A DNA stretch of 64,000 bases from Curtobacterium sp. 'Ferrero' (GTDB lineage: Bacteria > Actinomycetota > Actinomycetes > Actinomycetales > Microbacteriaceae). A model generated the notes under the pieces. The model worked only from the letters and a program-made list of their open reading frames with translations. It was not told the origin of the DNA and made no database searches. Location of the stretch: positions 5,254 to 69,253 of the forward strand of contig NZ_NXIA01000003.1 of NCBI RefSeq assembly GCF_002412165.1, in the 5' to 3' direction. This document shows positions 23,776 to 32,669 of the stretch, one piece after another. Position 1 is the stretch's first letter; each line of letters begins with the position of its first letter. The translations under genes and the position numbers were made by a program.

Positions 23776-25206
23776 ATGCGCTTCTCGGAAGCCTTCGGCG
23801 TAGACCGGGCGGAAGCCGACGACTGGTTTGATTCGCACCTCACGATTGACACGAAGCTGTTCATCGACCCGCTGCTGCTCCTCGAGGCCGGCGGAGACTG
23901 GACTGCCGCACATGAGGAGCTCATCGCTCACTTCGTCCACTGCTACAGACTGGTTGCGAAGGCGACGTCCCCGTCCTCCGTGTCAGCGAAGGCAGCACGA
24001 CGCCTGCTGACGTTCCCCGAACCGTTCGAGCTCGGTCTCGGCTACACCTCGGCCGGTACCCGAGGCTCCGGATCCGGCGACCGCTTCGCGGCGCGCATGG
24101 CCGACGGCATCGCCGTCGCCATCAGCGCCGGCCTAGACCACCCCGAGCACATCGAAGAAATCGGCATCCTCAACGAAGGCATCGGAGCAGACCGCATCTC
24201 CGACGCGACGGCCAACGTCCTCAAACGGCACCTCATTGCTTACACGCAGGACGTCGCACGTCGTCACGGTATCCCGCTTGTCGCACGCAAGGTGCGGAAC
24301 GCGCGTGTCACGCTCGACGCAGCGAGATGGCACGATGACATCGTCGAGCTGCCGATCAATCCCACGAACCAGCAGCCGATCATTCTGGTCCCAGAACAGC
24401 TCCTCAACGGCCTCCCGACGCTGAATGCGGATGACTGGTTTGACTCGCACTTCAACGACGACATCCGCCTCTCGCTCAATCTGAAAGTCGGTGAGGGCGT
24501 CTCGAAGGCCAGCATCGTGCAATTCGCTCGGCAACACCCGGACCGGGTCCGCGATTGGGCGCGCACCCAAACCAGCCGCAACGACCTCGCCGGATACAAC
24601 TTCGGCAGTGACCCGCTCGGCGTCGTGCAATGGGACAAGGAGGCGTCCCGCTTCGCGACCGAACACCCCTTGGCGGCCCGCGTGGTCACCACACACGACG
24701 ACCTCCTCGAGCTCGTCGCCGAGGTCGTCGATCGTTTCCAGCACTTCGTCGAGCAGCAACGCGGGTGGAGCCTCTTGTGGAACGATGACAGCTCCGAGAA
24801 GCCCGAGGAAGCGGTGCAACTGCTGTTCCTTGGTCTCGCGCAGCCGTACCTGCGGCAATTCGATGTCGAACTTGATCGCGAAGTGGAGCTCGGCCGCGGA
24901 CCGGTGGACTTCAAAGCCTCATCTGGAACCACGGCTCGGGTGCTCATCGAGGTGAAGAAGCTCCACAACGGCAAATTTTGGAACGGGCTCAACCACCAGC
25001 TGCCCAGCTATATGACCTCCGACGTCGCGACGCACGGCTGGTTCATCGCCGTGCAGTATCGAACCAATCGCAGCGCCACCGATCGCCTGAAGACGCTGCC
25101 CAACCAGGTTGCGCTGGTCGCAGGCAAGACCGGCAAGATGCTCCGTTACACGGCCATCGACGCGCGCCGGCCGCGCTCCGCATCGAAGATCGAAGACGAG
25201 GTGTGA
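23776..25206 (+). CDS. PD-(D/E)XK-type nuclease-like protein of cassette
   Basis: A 476-residue protein. The C-terminal quarter shows a PD-(D/E)XK pattern: Asp378 in GRGPVDFKAS, then Glu392 and Lys394 in VLIEVKKLHN, followed by FWNGLNHQLPSYM as the usual Q/H-containing helix and WFIAVQYR as the next strand. The first 350 residues match nothing I know and contain the twice-used motif ADDWFDSH (residues about 15 and 218). AAGGAAC precedes the ATG at 23776. A DNA-cutting effector fits, but a cleavage activity is not shown by sequence alone. Confidence 0.7.
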   Translation: MRFSEAFGVDRAEADDWFDSHLTIDTKLFIDPLLLLEAGGDWTAAHEELIAHFVHCYRLVAKATSPSSVSAKAARRLLTFPEPFELGLGYTSAGTRGSGSGDRFAARMADGIAVAISAGLDHPEHIEEIGILNEGIGADRISDATANVLKRHLIAYTQDVARRHGIPLVARKVRNARVTLDAARWHDDIVELPINPTNQQPIILVPEQLLNGLPTLNADDWFDSHFNDDIRLSLNLKVGEGVSKASIVQFARQHPDRVRDWARTQTSRNDLAGYNFGSDPLGVVQWDKEASRFATEHPLAARVVTTHDDLLELVAEVVDRFQHFVEQQRGWSLLWNDDSSEKPEEAVQLLFLGLAQPYLRQFDVELDREVELGRGPVDFKASSGTTARVLIEVKKLHNGKFWNGLNHQLPSYMTSDVATHGWFIAVQYRTNRSATDRLKTLPNQVALVAGKTGKMLRYTAIDARRPRSASKIEDEV

Positions 25207-25541
25207 GGAAGCGGGCTGCGGGCTCTCGCGCTCGCGCGGTGCTGATCGAATTCACGGCCATGGACTCGCTAGCCGCCGCCCGAGACCCGACCGACTTCTC
25301 ACGTCCAGATGCACCATTTGTCTCGAATACGGGCCACGAGCTTTCCAGGGCGCGGTTCGACCCGCCGTCGGGGTCGATGTGCCGGCGGTTCGATCCGAGC
25401 CTGTCGAACACCCGAGAGCCCGTTCGGGCCGACATCGTGATGTCGTCCCCGGCGAGCTAGACCATGATGCGGCGCGTGGAGCGCGTGTGCTCTCGGTGCA
25501 AGAAGCCCTAGCGACGAGCGACGGCGGCCGGTCGTCGAGGT
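25207..25541. other. Gap between cassette and MFS gene
   Basis: 335 bases between convergent genes. A short open piece, MRRVERVCSRCKKP near 25467-25511, carries a CxxC but has no support as a gene. Otherwise empty; it may be a scar between cargo modules. Confidence 0.35.
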
Positions 25542-26735
25542 CTAACCGGTGCGGCATTCAGCGGCCGTCCGGCACCGGAGGCGGCTACCGATGATGAGGC
25601 TTGCCCCACCAGCAGCGGAAACGAGCGCGAGGAGAATCGTCGCGCCGCCGGTCCCGAGTACGGCGTCGAGGCTCGCGCCGACTGCGGGGGCGATGGCGGT
25701 GGCGATCGTGACGGGCGCGGCGAACACCGCGGTGAGGTGGCCGGCGCCTGCGGTGCCCCACCGGTCGACGACGGCGGATGCTTGTACGAGGGTGAGTGCG
25801 CCGCGGGCGGCGCCGGCGGTGAGGACGATCACAACGACGACCCCGAATGGCCGCGGCACCAACGCGAGCAGGATCAGCGCGGCGACCGCGACGATGGTCA
25901 CCAGCAGGGTGCCGTTGGTGCGGGCGCCGGGGAGGATGAACAGGATCCGGCCGGCGACCTGGCCGATGCCGACGAGGCCGAACGCTGCGGTGGCTGCGGC
26001 GAGCGTGTGGCCGCTGCTGGTGAGGCTCGGCACGAGGTTCAGGGTCGCTGCGTAGAGCGCGAGGGCGAGGCCTGTGATTCCGACCTGCAGGCACGGAGCG
26101 GACCGGATGATGCGACGGGTGCGGCCTGGGTCCGCGGTGGCGTCCGCGGTCCGGGCGTGCTCAGGCCAGTACACGGGCACCAGGAACGCGTGGATCGGTG
26201 TCACTGCGACCAGCAGGATTCCGGCGAGGACGAGGGAGCTGTCCCGCCAGCCGAACGCGTTGGTGAGGGCGGCGGCGATGGGGGCGAAGATCGTGGACGC
26301 GAGCCCTGCGGTGAGGGTGAGGACGGTCAGCGCCCTGGCTCGGTGCTGCCGGTACTGCTTGTTGATGACGGTGAACGCCGCCTGGTAGAGCGTGGCGGCT
26401 TGGGCGATACCGGTCAGGCACCACGCTGCGGCGAAGAGGGGCGGGGACGGTGCGGCCGCGACGGTGACGAGGCCGATGGTGCCTAGCAGGGTCCCGGCGG
26501 TCATCACCCTGCGCGGCCCGACGCGGTCGAGGAGCCGCCCGATGGGGATGCCGATCACCGCGGAGAGGATGAGCCCGGCCGAGAACGCGGTGGTGATCGC
26601 GGCGACGGTCCAGCCAGTGGCGGCGGCGATCACGGTGCTGGTCGCGGGAAGCGCGTAGTAGAGGGTGCCCCAGGAGATGACCTGGGAGGCGCACAGACTG
26701 ACCAGCAGGAGCAGGCCGCGGGTGCGGTCAGACAC
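25542..26735 (-). CDS. MFS transporter at end of ars operon
   Basis: A 397-residue major facilitator with about 12 membrane segments. The inter-domain motif GRLLDRVGPRRVMTAG (motif A-like, residues 65-80) is clear. Such MFS genes are common next to arsN1 in actinobacterial arsenic clusters and are suspected exporters of organic arsenicals or their conjugates; the substrate is inferred from context. Its start overlaps the arsN1 end by 8 bases. No signal for a separate promoter is seen. Confidence 0.8.
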   Translation of the reverse strand: MSDRTRGLLLLVSLCASQVISWGTLYYALPATSTVIAAATGWTVAAITTAFSAGLILSAVIGIPIGRLLDRVGPRRVMTAGTLLGTIGLVTVAAAPSPPLFAAAWCLTGIAQAATLYQAAFTVINKQYRQHRARALTVLTLTAGLASTIFAPIAAALTNAFGWRDSSLVLAGILLVAVTPIHAFLVPVYWPEHARTADATADPGRTRRIIRSAPCLQVGITGLALALYAATLNLVPSLTSSGHTLAAATAAFGLVGIGQVAGRILFILPGARTNGTLLVTIVAVAALILLALVPRPFGVVVVIVLTAGAARGALTLVQASAVVDRWGTAGAGHLTAVFAAPVTIATAIAPAVGASLDAVLGTGGATILLALVSAAGGASLIIGSRLRCRTAAECRTG

Positions 26736-27249
26736 CGACCCGGGCGCTTCGCCGCTCGATGAGAACCGTGTCCCGCCATCGGCCGGCGAAGGGACCGTAG
26801 CCCATCAGTGCGACGCGTTCGCGTGTTCCGATCTGCCGGAAGCCGTGCCCGGCGTGCAGGGCGATGGACGCGGTGTTCTCTGGGAAGAGGGAGGATTGGA
26901 TCGTCCAGATGCCTGCCGCCTCGGTGGACGTGATCAGTGCCTCGAGGAGCGTGTGCCCGACGCCGCGGCCGCGCGCCTGCTCGGCGACGTACACGGAGTG
27001 CTCGACGACCCCGCGGTACACGGGCCGGGCGGAGGTCGGGGAGACCGCCACCCAGCCGAGGACCTCGTCACCGTCCACGGCGACGAGCCGGTGCGCCGGC
27101 AGCTTCCCTGCGTCGAACGCCGCCCACTCTGGCGGTTCCGCCTCGAACGTCGCGTTCCCGGTCGCGATGCCCTCCCGGTAGATCGATTGCACGCTCGGCC
27201 AGTCCGCCGCGGTCATCGCCCGCACGGTCAGTGTCGTCCCGGTCGTCAT
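26728..27249 (-). CDS. arsN1: ArsN1-like N-acetyltransferase (arsinothricin/phosphinothricin type)
   Basis: A 173-residue GNAT acetyltransferase of the PAT/Bar type. Diagnostic pieces are SIYREGIATGNATFEAEPPE, VEHSVYVAEQARGRGVGHTL (acetyl-CoA binding R/Q-x-x-G-x-G/A with ARGRGVG) and IGTRERVALM followed by GRWRDTVLIERRS. Relatives in ars operons (ArsN1) acetylate the antibiotic arsinothricin and can act on phosphinothricin. ATG at 27249 overlaps the previous stop by 4 bases (ATGA). The arsenic context supports arsinothricin over phosphinothricin as the natural substrate. Confidence 0.85.
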   Translation of the reverse strand: MTTGTTLTVRAMTAADWPSVQSIYREGIATGNATFEAEPPEWAAFDAGKLPAHRLVAVDGDEVLGWVAVSPTSARPVYRGVVEHSVYVAEQARGRGVGHTLLEALITSTEAAGIWTIQSSLFPENTASIALHAGHGFRQIGTRERVALMGYGPFAGRWRDTVLIERRSARVGV

Positions 27250-28598
27250 CCGCAGCAGCCACCCGTCGTCGAGGTCGTGTCCGTCTGGTCGGTTGTGCAG
27301 CAGGACGTCCCGCCGCCGATGCTCGTGGAGCACACACCCGTCTCGGGGAGCTCGAGCTGCACGTCGCGGGCGGCCTGGTGGTCGCCGGCGAGTTCCGCGG
27401 CGATGGAGCGGACCTGCTCGTAGCCGGTGAGGAGCAGGAACGTGGGTGCGCGGCCGTAGGACTTCATCCCGGCGATGAAGAAGTTCGGCTCCGGATGCGC
27501 CAGCTCCGCGACACCGTGCGGCGGCACGGAGCCGCAGGAGTGCAAGTTCGGGTCGATCAGCGGTGCCAGCGCCCGGGGTGCTTCGACGATGTCGTCGAGG
27601 CCGAGCCGGATCTCGCGGAGCATGTCGAGGTCGGGCCGGAACCCTGTCGCAGCCACGACGACATCCACCGTCACTGCGAACGCCTCACCGGCACGGCGGC
27701 CGCTTACGGTGACCTGGTCACCGTCGGGACGGACGTCGTCGATCTCGAACAAGGCGAGCTGCTCGACCTGCCCGGACTCGAAGAGGCCGTGCACGTTCGA
27801 GCCGAGCTGCCCGCGGGCCGCGAGCCCGTCAGCGGCATCCGCGCCAAGGCGTGCGGTGCCGGCGTTCCGGATCGCCCACAACAGCGTCGTGCCGGGCTCG
27901 TCCTTCGCGAGGGCGGCGAGCTTGATGAGCGTGTTCGCGGCCGAGTGGCCGGCGCCGACGACGAGGACCCGCTTCCCAGCGAACCGGGCACGGTCCGCTC
28001 CGAGCACATCCGGGAGGGCGTGCACGACCCGGTCACCGAGATCCGCAGCGGGTGCCAGGCCGGCGGCGGTGAGCGGGTTCGGGGACGTGTAGGTGCCGGA
28101 GGTGTCGATGACCGCGCGGGCGGTGACGTCCTCGACGCCGTCGCTCGTGTGGAGGCGGAGAAGGAAGGGAATGTCGGCGCGGCCGGTGGAGCGGGTGCGG
28201 TCCATACCCTGCCGGGACACCGCGTCCACGCGGACCCCGCACCGGATCACGGGTGCCAGCTCGGGCGTCTGAGCGAGGGGTTCGAGGTACTGGGCGACGA
28301 GGTCGTGCCCGGTCGGCAGCGACGACCGGCGGGGCTCGGTCCAGCCGGTGGCTTCGAGGAGGCGGCGGGCGGCGACGTCGATGACGTACCGCCACGGGGA
28401 GAACAGCCTGGTGTGCCCCCACGCACGGACAGACGTACCAACCTGGTCGCCGGCTTCGTAGACGACGACGGGCAGGCCCCGCTCGAGGAGATGCGCGGCG
28501 GCTGCGAGCCCGACGGGGCCGGCGCCGATGACCGCGACGGGCAGTCCGGTGAGGCGGTCCGCGTCGGCTCGGGGTGGGACGGTGAGGGTGAGGGTCAT
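27246..28598 (-). CDS. ArsO-like flavin-dependent monooxygenase
   Basis: A 450-residue FAD/NADP-binding protein with two Rossmann motifs: VIGAGPVGLAAAAHL (residues about 22-37) and VLVVGAGHSAANTLI (about 190-205), plus ATGFRP in the C-terminal half. Homologues in ars clusters are called ArsO, a putative monooxygenase for arsenicals; the reaction is not firmly established. The tail is unusual: CSTSIGGGTSCC, then several Thr, then GGCCG, giving five Cys in the last 28 residues. It lies 20 bases downstream of arsC. Confidence 0.75.
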   Translation of the reverse strand: MTLTLTVPPRADADRLTGLPVAVIGAGPVGLAAAAHLLERGLPVVVYEAGDQVGTSVRAWGHTRLFSPWRYVIDVAARRLLEATGWTEPRRSSLPTGHDLVAQYLEPLAQTPELAPVIRCGVRVDAVSRQGMDRTRSTGRADIPFLLRLHTSDGVEDVTARAVIDTSGTYTSPNPLTAAGLAPAADLGDRVVHALPDVLGADRARFAGKRVLVVGAGHSAANTLIKLAALAKDEPGTTLLWAIRNAGTARLGADAADGLAARGQLGSNVHGLFESGQVEQLALFEIDDVRPDGDQVTVSGRRAGEAFAVTVDVVVAATGFRPDLDMLREIRLGLDDIVEAPRALAPLIDPNLHSCGSVPPHGVAELAHPEPNFFIAGMKSYGRAPTFLLLTGYEQVRSIAAELAGDHQAARDVQLELPETGVCSTSIGGGTSCCTTDQTDTTSTTGGCCG

Positions 28599-28618
28599 GG
28601 GGGTGGTCCTTCCGGTGG

Positions 28619-29062
28619 TCAGGCGGATGCTTCGGTGGGCAGCAGCTCGGCCAGGAGCGCCTGCACGCGGGTCTTGATCTCGTCGCGGATGGTGCGAACG
28701 TCGTCGATGCCCTTCCCGGCGGGGTCGGTGAGGTCCCAGTCCTCGTACCGCTTGCCGGGGAAGATCGGGCACGCGTCGCCGCAGCCCATCGTGATGACCG
28801 CGTCGGACTCACGGACAGCGTCCGTGGTGAGGACCTTCGGCTGGTTCCCGGCGATGTCGATGCCGTCCTCGGCCATCGCCTGGATCGCGACGGGGTTGAT
28901 CTGGTCCTTCGGCGCGGAGCCGGCGGAGAGGACCTGAACGCGGTCGCCGCCGAGGGCCTGGGCGTAGCCGGCGGCCATCTGGGAACGGCCGGCGTTGTGG
29001 ACGCAGACGAACAGGATCGTGGGGGTCGCGGTCATGGTGGTGCTTTCGGTTGGGGTGGTCAT
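28619..29062 (-). CDS. arsC: Arsenate reductase (low-molecular-weight phosphatase fold)
   Basis: A 147-residue ArsC of the LMW-PTPase class. The P-loop CVHNAGRSQ (CX5R) lies near the N-terminus with the second-cysteine region [10 protein letters not shown] and the product ring [20 protein letters not shown]. Thioredoxin- or mycothiol-linked enzymes of this class reduce As(V) to As(III) for export. The start at ATG 29062 overlaps arsB by 4 bases; an internal ATG at 29035 would give 138 residues and is also plausible. Confidence 0.92.
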   Translation of the reverse strand: MTTPTESTTMTATPTILFVCVHNAGRSQMAAGYAQALGGDRVQVLSAGSAPKDQINPVAIQAMAEDGIDIAGNQPKVLTTDAVRESDAVITMGCGDACPIFPGKRYEDWDLTDPAGKGIDDVRTIRDEIKTRVQALLAELLPTEASA

Positions 29063-30471
29063 CGGATGAGGGTGAGCCAGCCGGCGAGGGCTGTCAGGGT
29101 GACGGCGAGGACGGGGACGGTCAGCACGATGCCGGTGCGAAAGTACTGGCCCCAGCCGATGTGGATGCCCTTCCGTTCGAGCACGTGCAACCACAGCAGG
29201 GTCGCCAGCGAGCCGATCGGGGTGATCTTCGGGCCGAGGTCGGAGCCGATGACGTTGGCGTAGATCATCACCTCGTGGGTCAGCCCGGTCGCGCCGGCTC
29301 CGCCGATCGCGAGGGCGGCGATGAGGACGGTCGGCATGTTGTTCATCAGCGACGCCAGGATCGCGATCACGAACCCGACCCCGAGCGCTGTGACGAGGAC
29401 ACCGTGGTCCCCGAACACGTCGAACAGCTTCGCGAGGTAGTCGGTGAGACCCTGGTTCTGCAGCCCGTAGACGACGAGGTACATGCCGATCGAAAACAGC
29501 ACGATCTGCCACGGCGCCTCCCGGATCGTCTTCCACACCGGGATCACCCGCCCCGACTCGCCACCGGCGCCACCGGTGCCATTGCTGCCGGCGGTGACGG
29601 TAGCGGTGCCGCCGGTGGTGACGAGGACTGGGGACGCAGTCTGACGGGCGAAGAGGAACGCGGGCTGCCGGGCGGCGACGAGAACGATCACGACAGCGCC
29701 GACACCAGCGACCGCGGCGAGGGGAACCCCGATCGGGTCGGCGGCGAAGTAGCCGACCAGCAGCACGGCGAGGACCACCCAGCCGGCGCGGAACGTCGCC
29801 CGGTCCTTCACCGCGGCTGCGGGCCGGGTGAGGGCGAGGACGTCGTACCGCTTCGGGATGCTCCTGCCGAAGTACGCCAGCAGCATCCCGAGGGACGCCA
29901 GCACGGACACGATGCCGACGGGCACCATGACGGCGGCGTACTCGGCGAACCCGAGGCCGAAGTAGTCGGCGGAGACGATGTTGACCAGGTTCGACACCAC
30001 CAGCGGCAGGCTGCCGGTGTCGGCGATGAACCCGGTGGCGAGGATGAACCCCAGCGCCGCCTTCGCCGGCATGTTCAAGGCGCGGAGCATCCCGACCACG
30101 ATCGGGGTGAGAATCAGCGCGGCCCCATCGTTGGCGAACACGGCCGCGATGACCGCGCCAAGGCCGACGATCAGCACGAACAGCAGCCGCCCGTTCCCGC
30201 GACCCCACCGGGCCACATGGAGCGCGGCCCACTCGAAGAACCCGGCCTCATCGAGGATCAACGAGATCAGCACCACCGCGACGAACGTCAACGTCGCGTT
30301 CCACACAATCCCGACCACCGTCGGCACATCCCCGAGCCCGACGACCGTGGTCGCGAGAGCGATAACCGCGCCGATGAGTGCGGTGTAGCCGATCGGGAAG
30401 CCCTTGGGCTGCCAGATCACCACCACCAGCGTCGCGACGAAAATCGCCGCAGCGACCACCGCCAGCACCAT
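29059..30471 (-). CDS. arsB: ArsB-type arsenite efflux permease
   Basis: A 470-residue member of the ArsB/NhaD ion-transporter family with about 11-12 membrane segments. Conserved stretches include [38 protein letters not shown] and the late [20 protein letters not shown]. Expels As(OH)3 or antimonite from the cell. ATG at 30471 shares a base with the stop of the upstream reductase (TGATG). An extra long cytoplasmic loop with GGAGGESGR is found in the centre (around residues 255-280). Confidence 0.92.
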   Translation of the reverse strand: MVLAVVAAAIFVATLVVVIWQPKGFPIGYTALIGAVIALATTVVGLGDVPTVVGIVWNATLTFVAVVLISLILDEAGFFEWAALHVARWGRGNGRLLFVLIVGLGAVIAAVFANDGAALILTPIVVGMLRALNMPAKAALGFILATGFIADTGSLPLVVSNLVNIVSADYFGLGFAEYAAVMVPVGIVSVLASLGMLLAYFGRSIPKRYDVLALTRPAAAVKDRATFRAGWVVLAVLLVGYFAADPIGVPLAAVAGVGAVVIVLVAARQPAFLFARQTASPVLVTTGGTATVTAGSNGTGGAGGESGRVIPVWKTIREAPWQIVLFSIGMYLVVYGLQNQGLTDYLAKLFDVFGDHGVLVTALGVGFVIAILASLMNNMPTVLIAALAIGGAGATGLTHEVMIYANVIGSDLGPKITPIGSLATLLWLHVLERKGIHIGWGQYFRTGIVLTVPVLAVTLTALAGWLTLIR

Positions 30472-31856
30472 CAGGCGCTCACCCCCGCCTTGGCTGCCGC
30501 GGCGGCACGTTCCCAGCCCTGCGCGGCGACCTGCACCGCATCCCACGGGGACCCAAGCGGCGGCGTGTAGCTGAGGTCCAGGTCGATGACGTCGTCGACG
30601 GTGAAGCCGGCGTGGAGCGCGGTGGCGAACGTGTCGATGCGCTTGCTGATCTCCGCAGACCGTTCACCGACTATCTGCGCCCCAAGGAGCCGCCCGGACG
30701 GCTGGTCGGCCGTGACGCTGATCGTCAGCGGCACCGCCCCCGGGTAGTACCGCTTGTGGTCATCCGCGACCGTCACCCGGGTCAGCGGCGACACGTCGAG
30801 CGCAGCGGTTTCGTGGTGGCGGAGGCCCGTGCGGGCAGCGACGAGGTCGAACACCTTCACCACCTGCGTCCCCACCGAACCGGCGAAGACCTTGCTGCCG
30901 CCGAGCATGTTCTCCCCGGCGACGCGGCCCTGCTTGTGCGCGGTCGTTCCGAGCGGCAGCCACGTCGTCCCGAGGAGCCGGTGGTGCGTCACGACGCAGT
31001 CGCCCGCCGCCCACACGTGCGGCACCCCGGTGCGCATCTGCTCGTCGACGACGATCGCGCCGGCCTGCCCGAGCTGCGCACCGGCGGCGGCCGCGAGGTC
31101 CGTTACCGGCCGCACCCCGACACAGACCACCACGAGCGCGAACACGCCCGCGGCGTCCGCGGATGCAGAGCTGGTTGCGACGCGCCACTGGCCGCCACCT
31201 GCCGGGGTGATTCCGGTGACCGTCGCACCAGTTAGCACCGTCGCGCCATGCCGGCGGACCTCCGCGGTGACCAGGGACCCAAGTTCCGGGTCGAGGGTGG
31301 AGAGCACTTCCGGTCCGCGCTGAATCAGCGTCGTGTCGAACCCGCGAGCGACGAGCCCCTCGGTCATCTCGATGCCGATGTAGCCGGCGCCGACGACCGC
31401 GACGCGGCTCCCGGCAGGCAGCAGTTCCAGGGCGGCGACCACCTGCTCCGCGTCGGTCATCGAGTGCAGCAGGTGAATGCCGGGCTCACCGAACGGGATC
31501 CCGGCCGGACGGACCGGCTCAGCGCCGGTCCCGATCAGCAGCTCGTCGTACCCGATCTGCTCCTCACCGGCCGGACCGGTGACGGCCAGCAGCCGGCGCT
31601 CGACGTCGACGGCGGAAGCCCACGTCGAGGAGCGGACCGTCATCCCGGCGGCTTCGAGGTCTCCGCGGGTGCGGTGCGCGAGCGATGCTTCCGTGGCGAC
31701 GTCGCCGGAGACCCAGTAGGGGATGCCGCAGATGGAGAAATTTGGGAACTCGTCGGCGAGGATCACTGTCACATCGGTTGACGGGTCCAGCTCACGGGCG
31801 CGCAGCGCCGCAGCGATACCGGCGTCACTGCCACCAACGGCAACAAGGTGAGTCAT
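30471..31856 (-). CDS. FAD-dependent pyridine nucleotide-disulfide oxidoreductase
   Basis: A 461-residue flavoprotein of the CoA-disulfide-reductase/NADH-oxidase class. It has [19 protein letters not shown] at the FAD site, the single-cysteine active site FSICGIPYW (Cys about 43), an NAD site [17 protein letters not shown], and [17 protein letters not shown]. Its C-terminal dimerisation domain is complete. It is the first gene of the arsenic operon, divergent from arsR. A thiol-redox role during arsenic stress is likely; the exact substrate is unknown. Confidence 0.85.
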   Translation of the reverse strand: MTHLVAVGGSDAGIAAALRARELDPSTDVTVILADEFPNFSICGIPYWVSGDVATEASLAHRTRGDLEAAGMTVRSSTWASAVDVERRLLAVTGPAGEEQIGYDELLIGTGAEPVRPAGIPFGEPGIHLLHSMTDAEQVVAALELLPAGSRVAVVGAGYIGIEMTEGLVARGFDTTLIQRGPEVLSTLDPELGSLVTAEVRRHGATVLTGATVTGITPAGGGQWRVATSSASADAAGVFALVVVCVGVRPVTDLAAAAGAQLGQAGAIVVDEQMRTGVPHVWAAGDCVVTHHRLLGTTWLPLGTTAHKQGRVAGENMLGGSKVFAGSVGTQVVKVFDLVAARTGLRHHETAALDVSPLTRVTVADDHKRYYPGAVPLTISVTADQPSGRLLGAQIVGERSAEISKRIDTFATALHAGFTVDDVIDLDLSYTPPLGSPWDAVQVAAQGWERAAAAAKAGVSA

Positions 31857-31966
31857 CGGGTCGGTCCTTCACAGATCGAGCGGAGGTCGAGCAAGAACAT
31901 CGAAGCACGTCGATATCGATGAGCGCAAATATAGACGTGCATCGAAGGACGTGGGATGATGGGGCG
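31857..31966. promoter_or_regulatory. Divergent ars promoter with operator-like repeats
   Basis: The 110 bases between arsR and the ars operon hold a direct repeat CATCGAAGNACGT at 31898-31910 and 31940-31952 (42 bases apart, four helical turns). The palindrome TCGATATCGA lies at 31910-31919. An AT-rich piece AAATATAGAC at 31927-31936 fits a -10 region for arsR. These are candidate ArsR binding sites. Confidence 0.6.
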
Positions 31967-32323
31967 ATGACGACGATCGAGCTGCTCCCCATCCAGGACG
32001 TCACCGCCTGCTGCTCACCCGTCACGACCGAAGCAATGACGCAGGAGTCCGCCGAAGTCCTGGCGAAGTCGTTGAAAGCGATTGCGGACCCGGCGCGCTT
32101 GCGGCTGATCTCGATGGTGGCCGCTCACGAGGGCGCGGAAGCATGTGTCTGCGACCTGCAGGAACCGCTCGGGCTGTCTCAGCCGACCGTCTCACACCAC
32201 CTCAAGGTGCTCGTCGACGCCGGCATCCTGCACCGCGAGAAGCGCGGCACCTGGGCCTACTTCTCCCTTGTCCCCGGGGCCCTCGAGTCCGTCGCGAGCC
32301 TGATCACCACTCCCACGAAATAG
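31967..32323 (+). CDS. arsR: ArsR-family arsenite-responsive repressor
   Basis: A 118-residue winged-helix repressor. It has LKAIADPARLRLISMVAAHE, then ACVCDLQEPLGLSQPTVSHH (CVC motif beside the recognition helix), then LKVLVDAGILHREKRGTWAYF. A Cys pair (ACCSPV, about residues 14-15) near the N-terminus may supply the third ligand, as in the actinobacterial/Corynebacterium-type As(III) sensors. It is divergent from the ars operon that it presumably represses and is the last gene before the right end of the transposon. Confidence 0.93.
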   Translation: MTTIELLPIQDVTACCSPVTTEAMTQESAEVLAKSLKAIADPARLRLISMVAAHEGAEACVCDLQEPLGLSQPTVSHHLKVLVDAGILHREKRGTWAYFSLVPGALESVASLITTPTK

Positions 32324-32589
32324 GTCCGTCGACGCGAGGCGCTACCTGAGCGGGACACCGCCCTTTACGACTACGGCCTGGAACGACGCCGCAACTGCGT
32401 AAACCACGTGACCTTCAGTCCATGGCGCAATGATTCGCCATGCCGCGCTGACCCGGCTGCGGCAATCTGCGCGGACGTCTCGGGACCTGCCTGCCCGAAC
32501 GAACTCGATCGCCGGCATGGACTAGTCCGACCGGCTGAGGCCGCAAGAGGACCTCGCGAGGCGGCGACGGGAAGGTGTACCGCGCTGCT
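32324..32589. other. Gap between arsR and transposon right end
   Basis: No intact gene. One frame reads DTALYDYGLERRRNCVNHVT, which may be a fragment of an older gene, but I cannot assign it. Confidence 0.35.
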
Positions 32590-32662
32590 GCCAAACAACG
32601 TGTCCAGTTTCGTATTTCAGACACGTTGCGTGGCAGTTGGACAAGTTAGCTGGCGGACGACA
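32590..32662 (-). repeat. Right end of Tn7-like element with TnsB-site repeats
   Basis: Reading inward from 32662: site 1 GCCAGCTAACTTGTCC (32639-32654 complement), site 2 GCCACGCAACGTGTCT (32619-32634 complement) and a third copy in inverted orientation, GCCAAACAACGTGTCC (32590-32605). Sites 2 and 3 form an inverted repeat with CAACGTGTC arms around a 15-base spacer. They share GCCANNNAACNTGTCC with the left end. Confidence 0.8.
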
Positions 32663-32669
32663 CAACCGC

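Larger units (their letters stand above)
8741..32662. mobile_element. Tn7-like transposon (TnsABC-TniQ) inserted beside dnaB
   Basis: The element spans 23,922 bp. Its left end begins TGTCGGCTGCCAGC and its right end, read inward on the other strand, begins TGTCGTCCGCCAGC; over 24 bases the two match at 21 positions, and both start 5'-TGT as Tn7-family ends do. The flanking five bases are CAACC on each side (8736-8740 and 32663-32667), a perfect 5-bp target duplication of the size Tn7 makes. Inside are tnsA-tnsB-tnsC-tniQ, defence-like cassettes and an arsenic cluster. The right end lies 7 bases from the last base of the dnaB stop codon. The transposition genes are in the middle rather than at an end, with 13 kb of cargo on the tnsA side. 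Confidence 0.93.
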
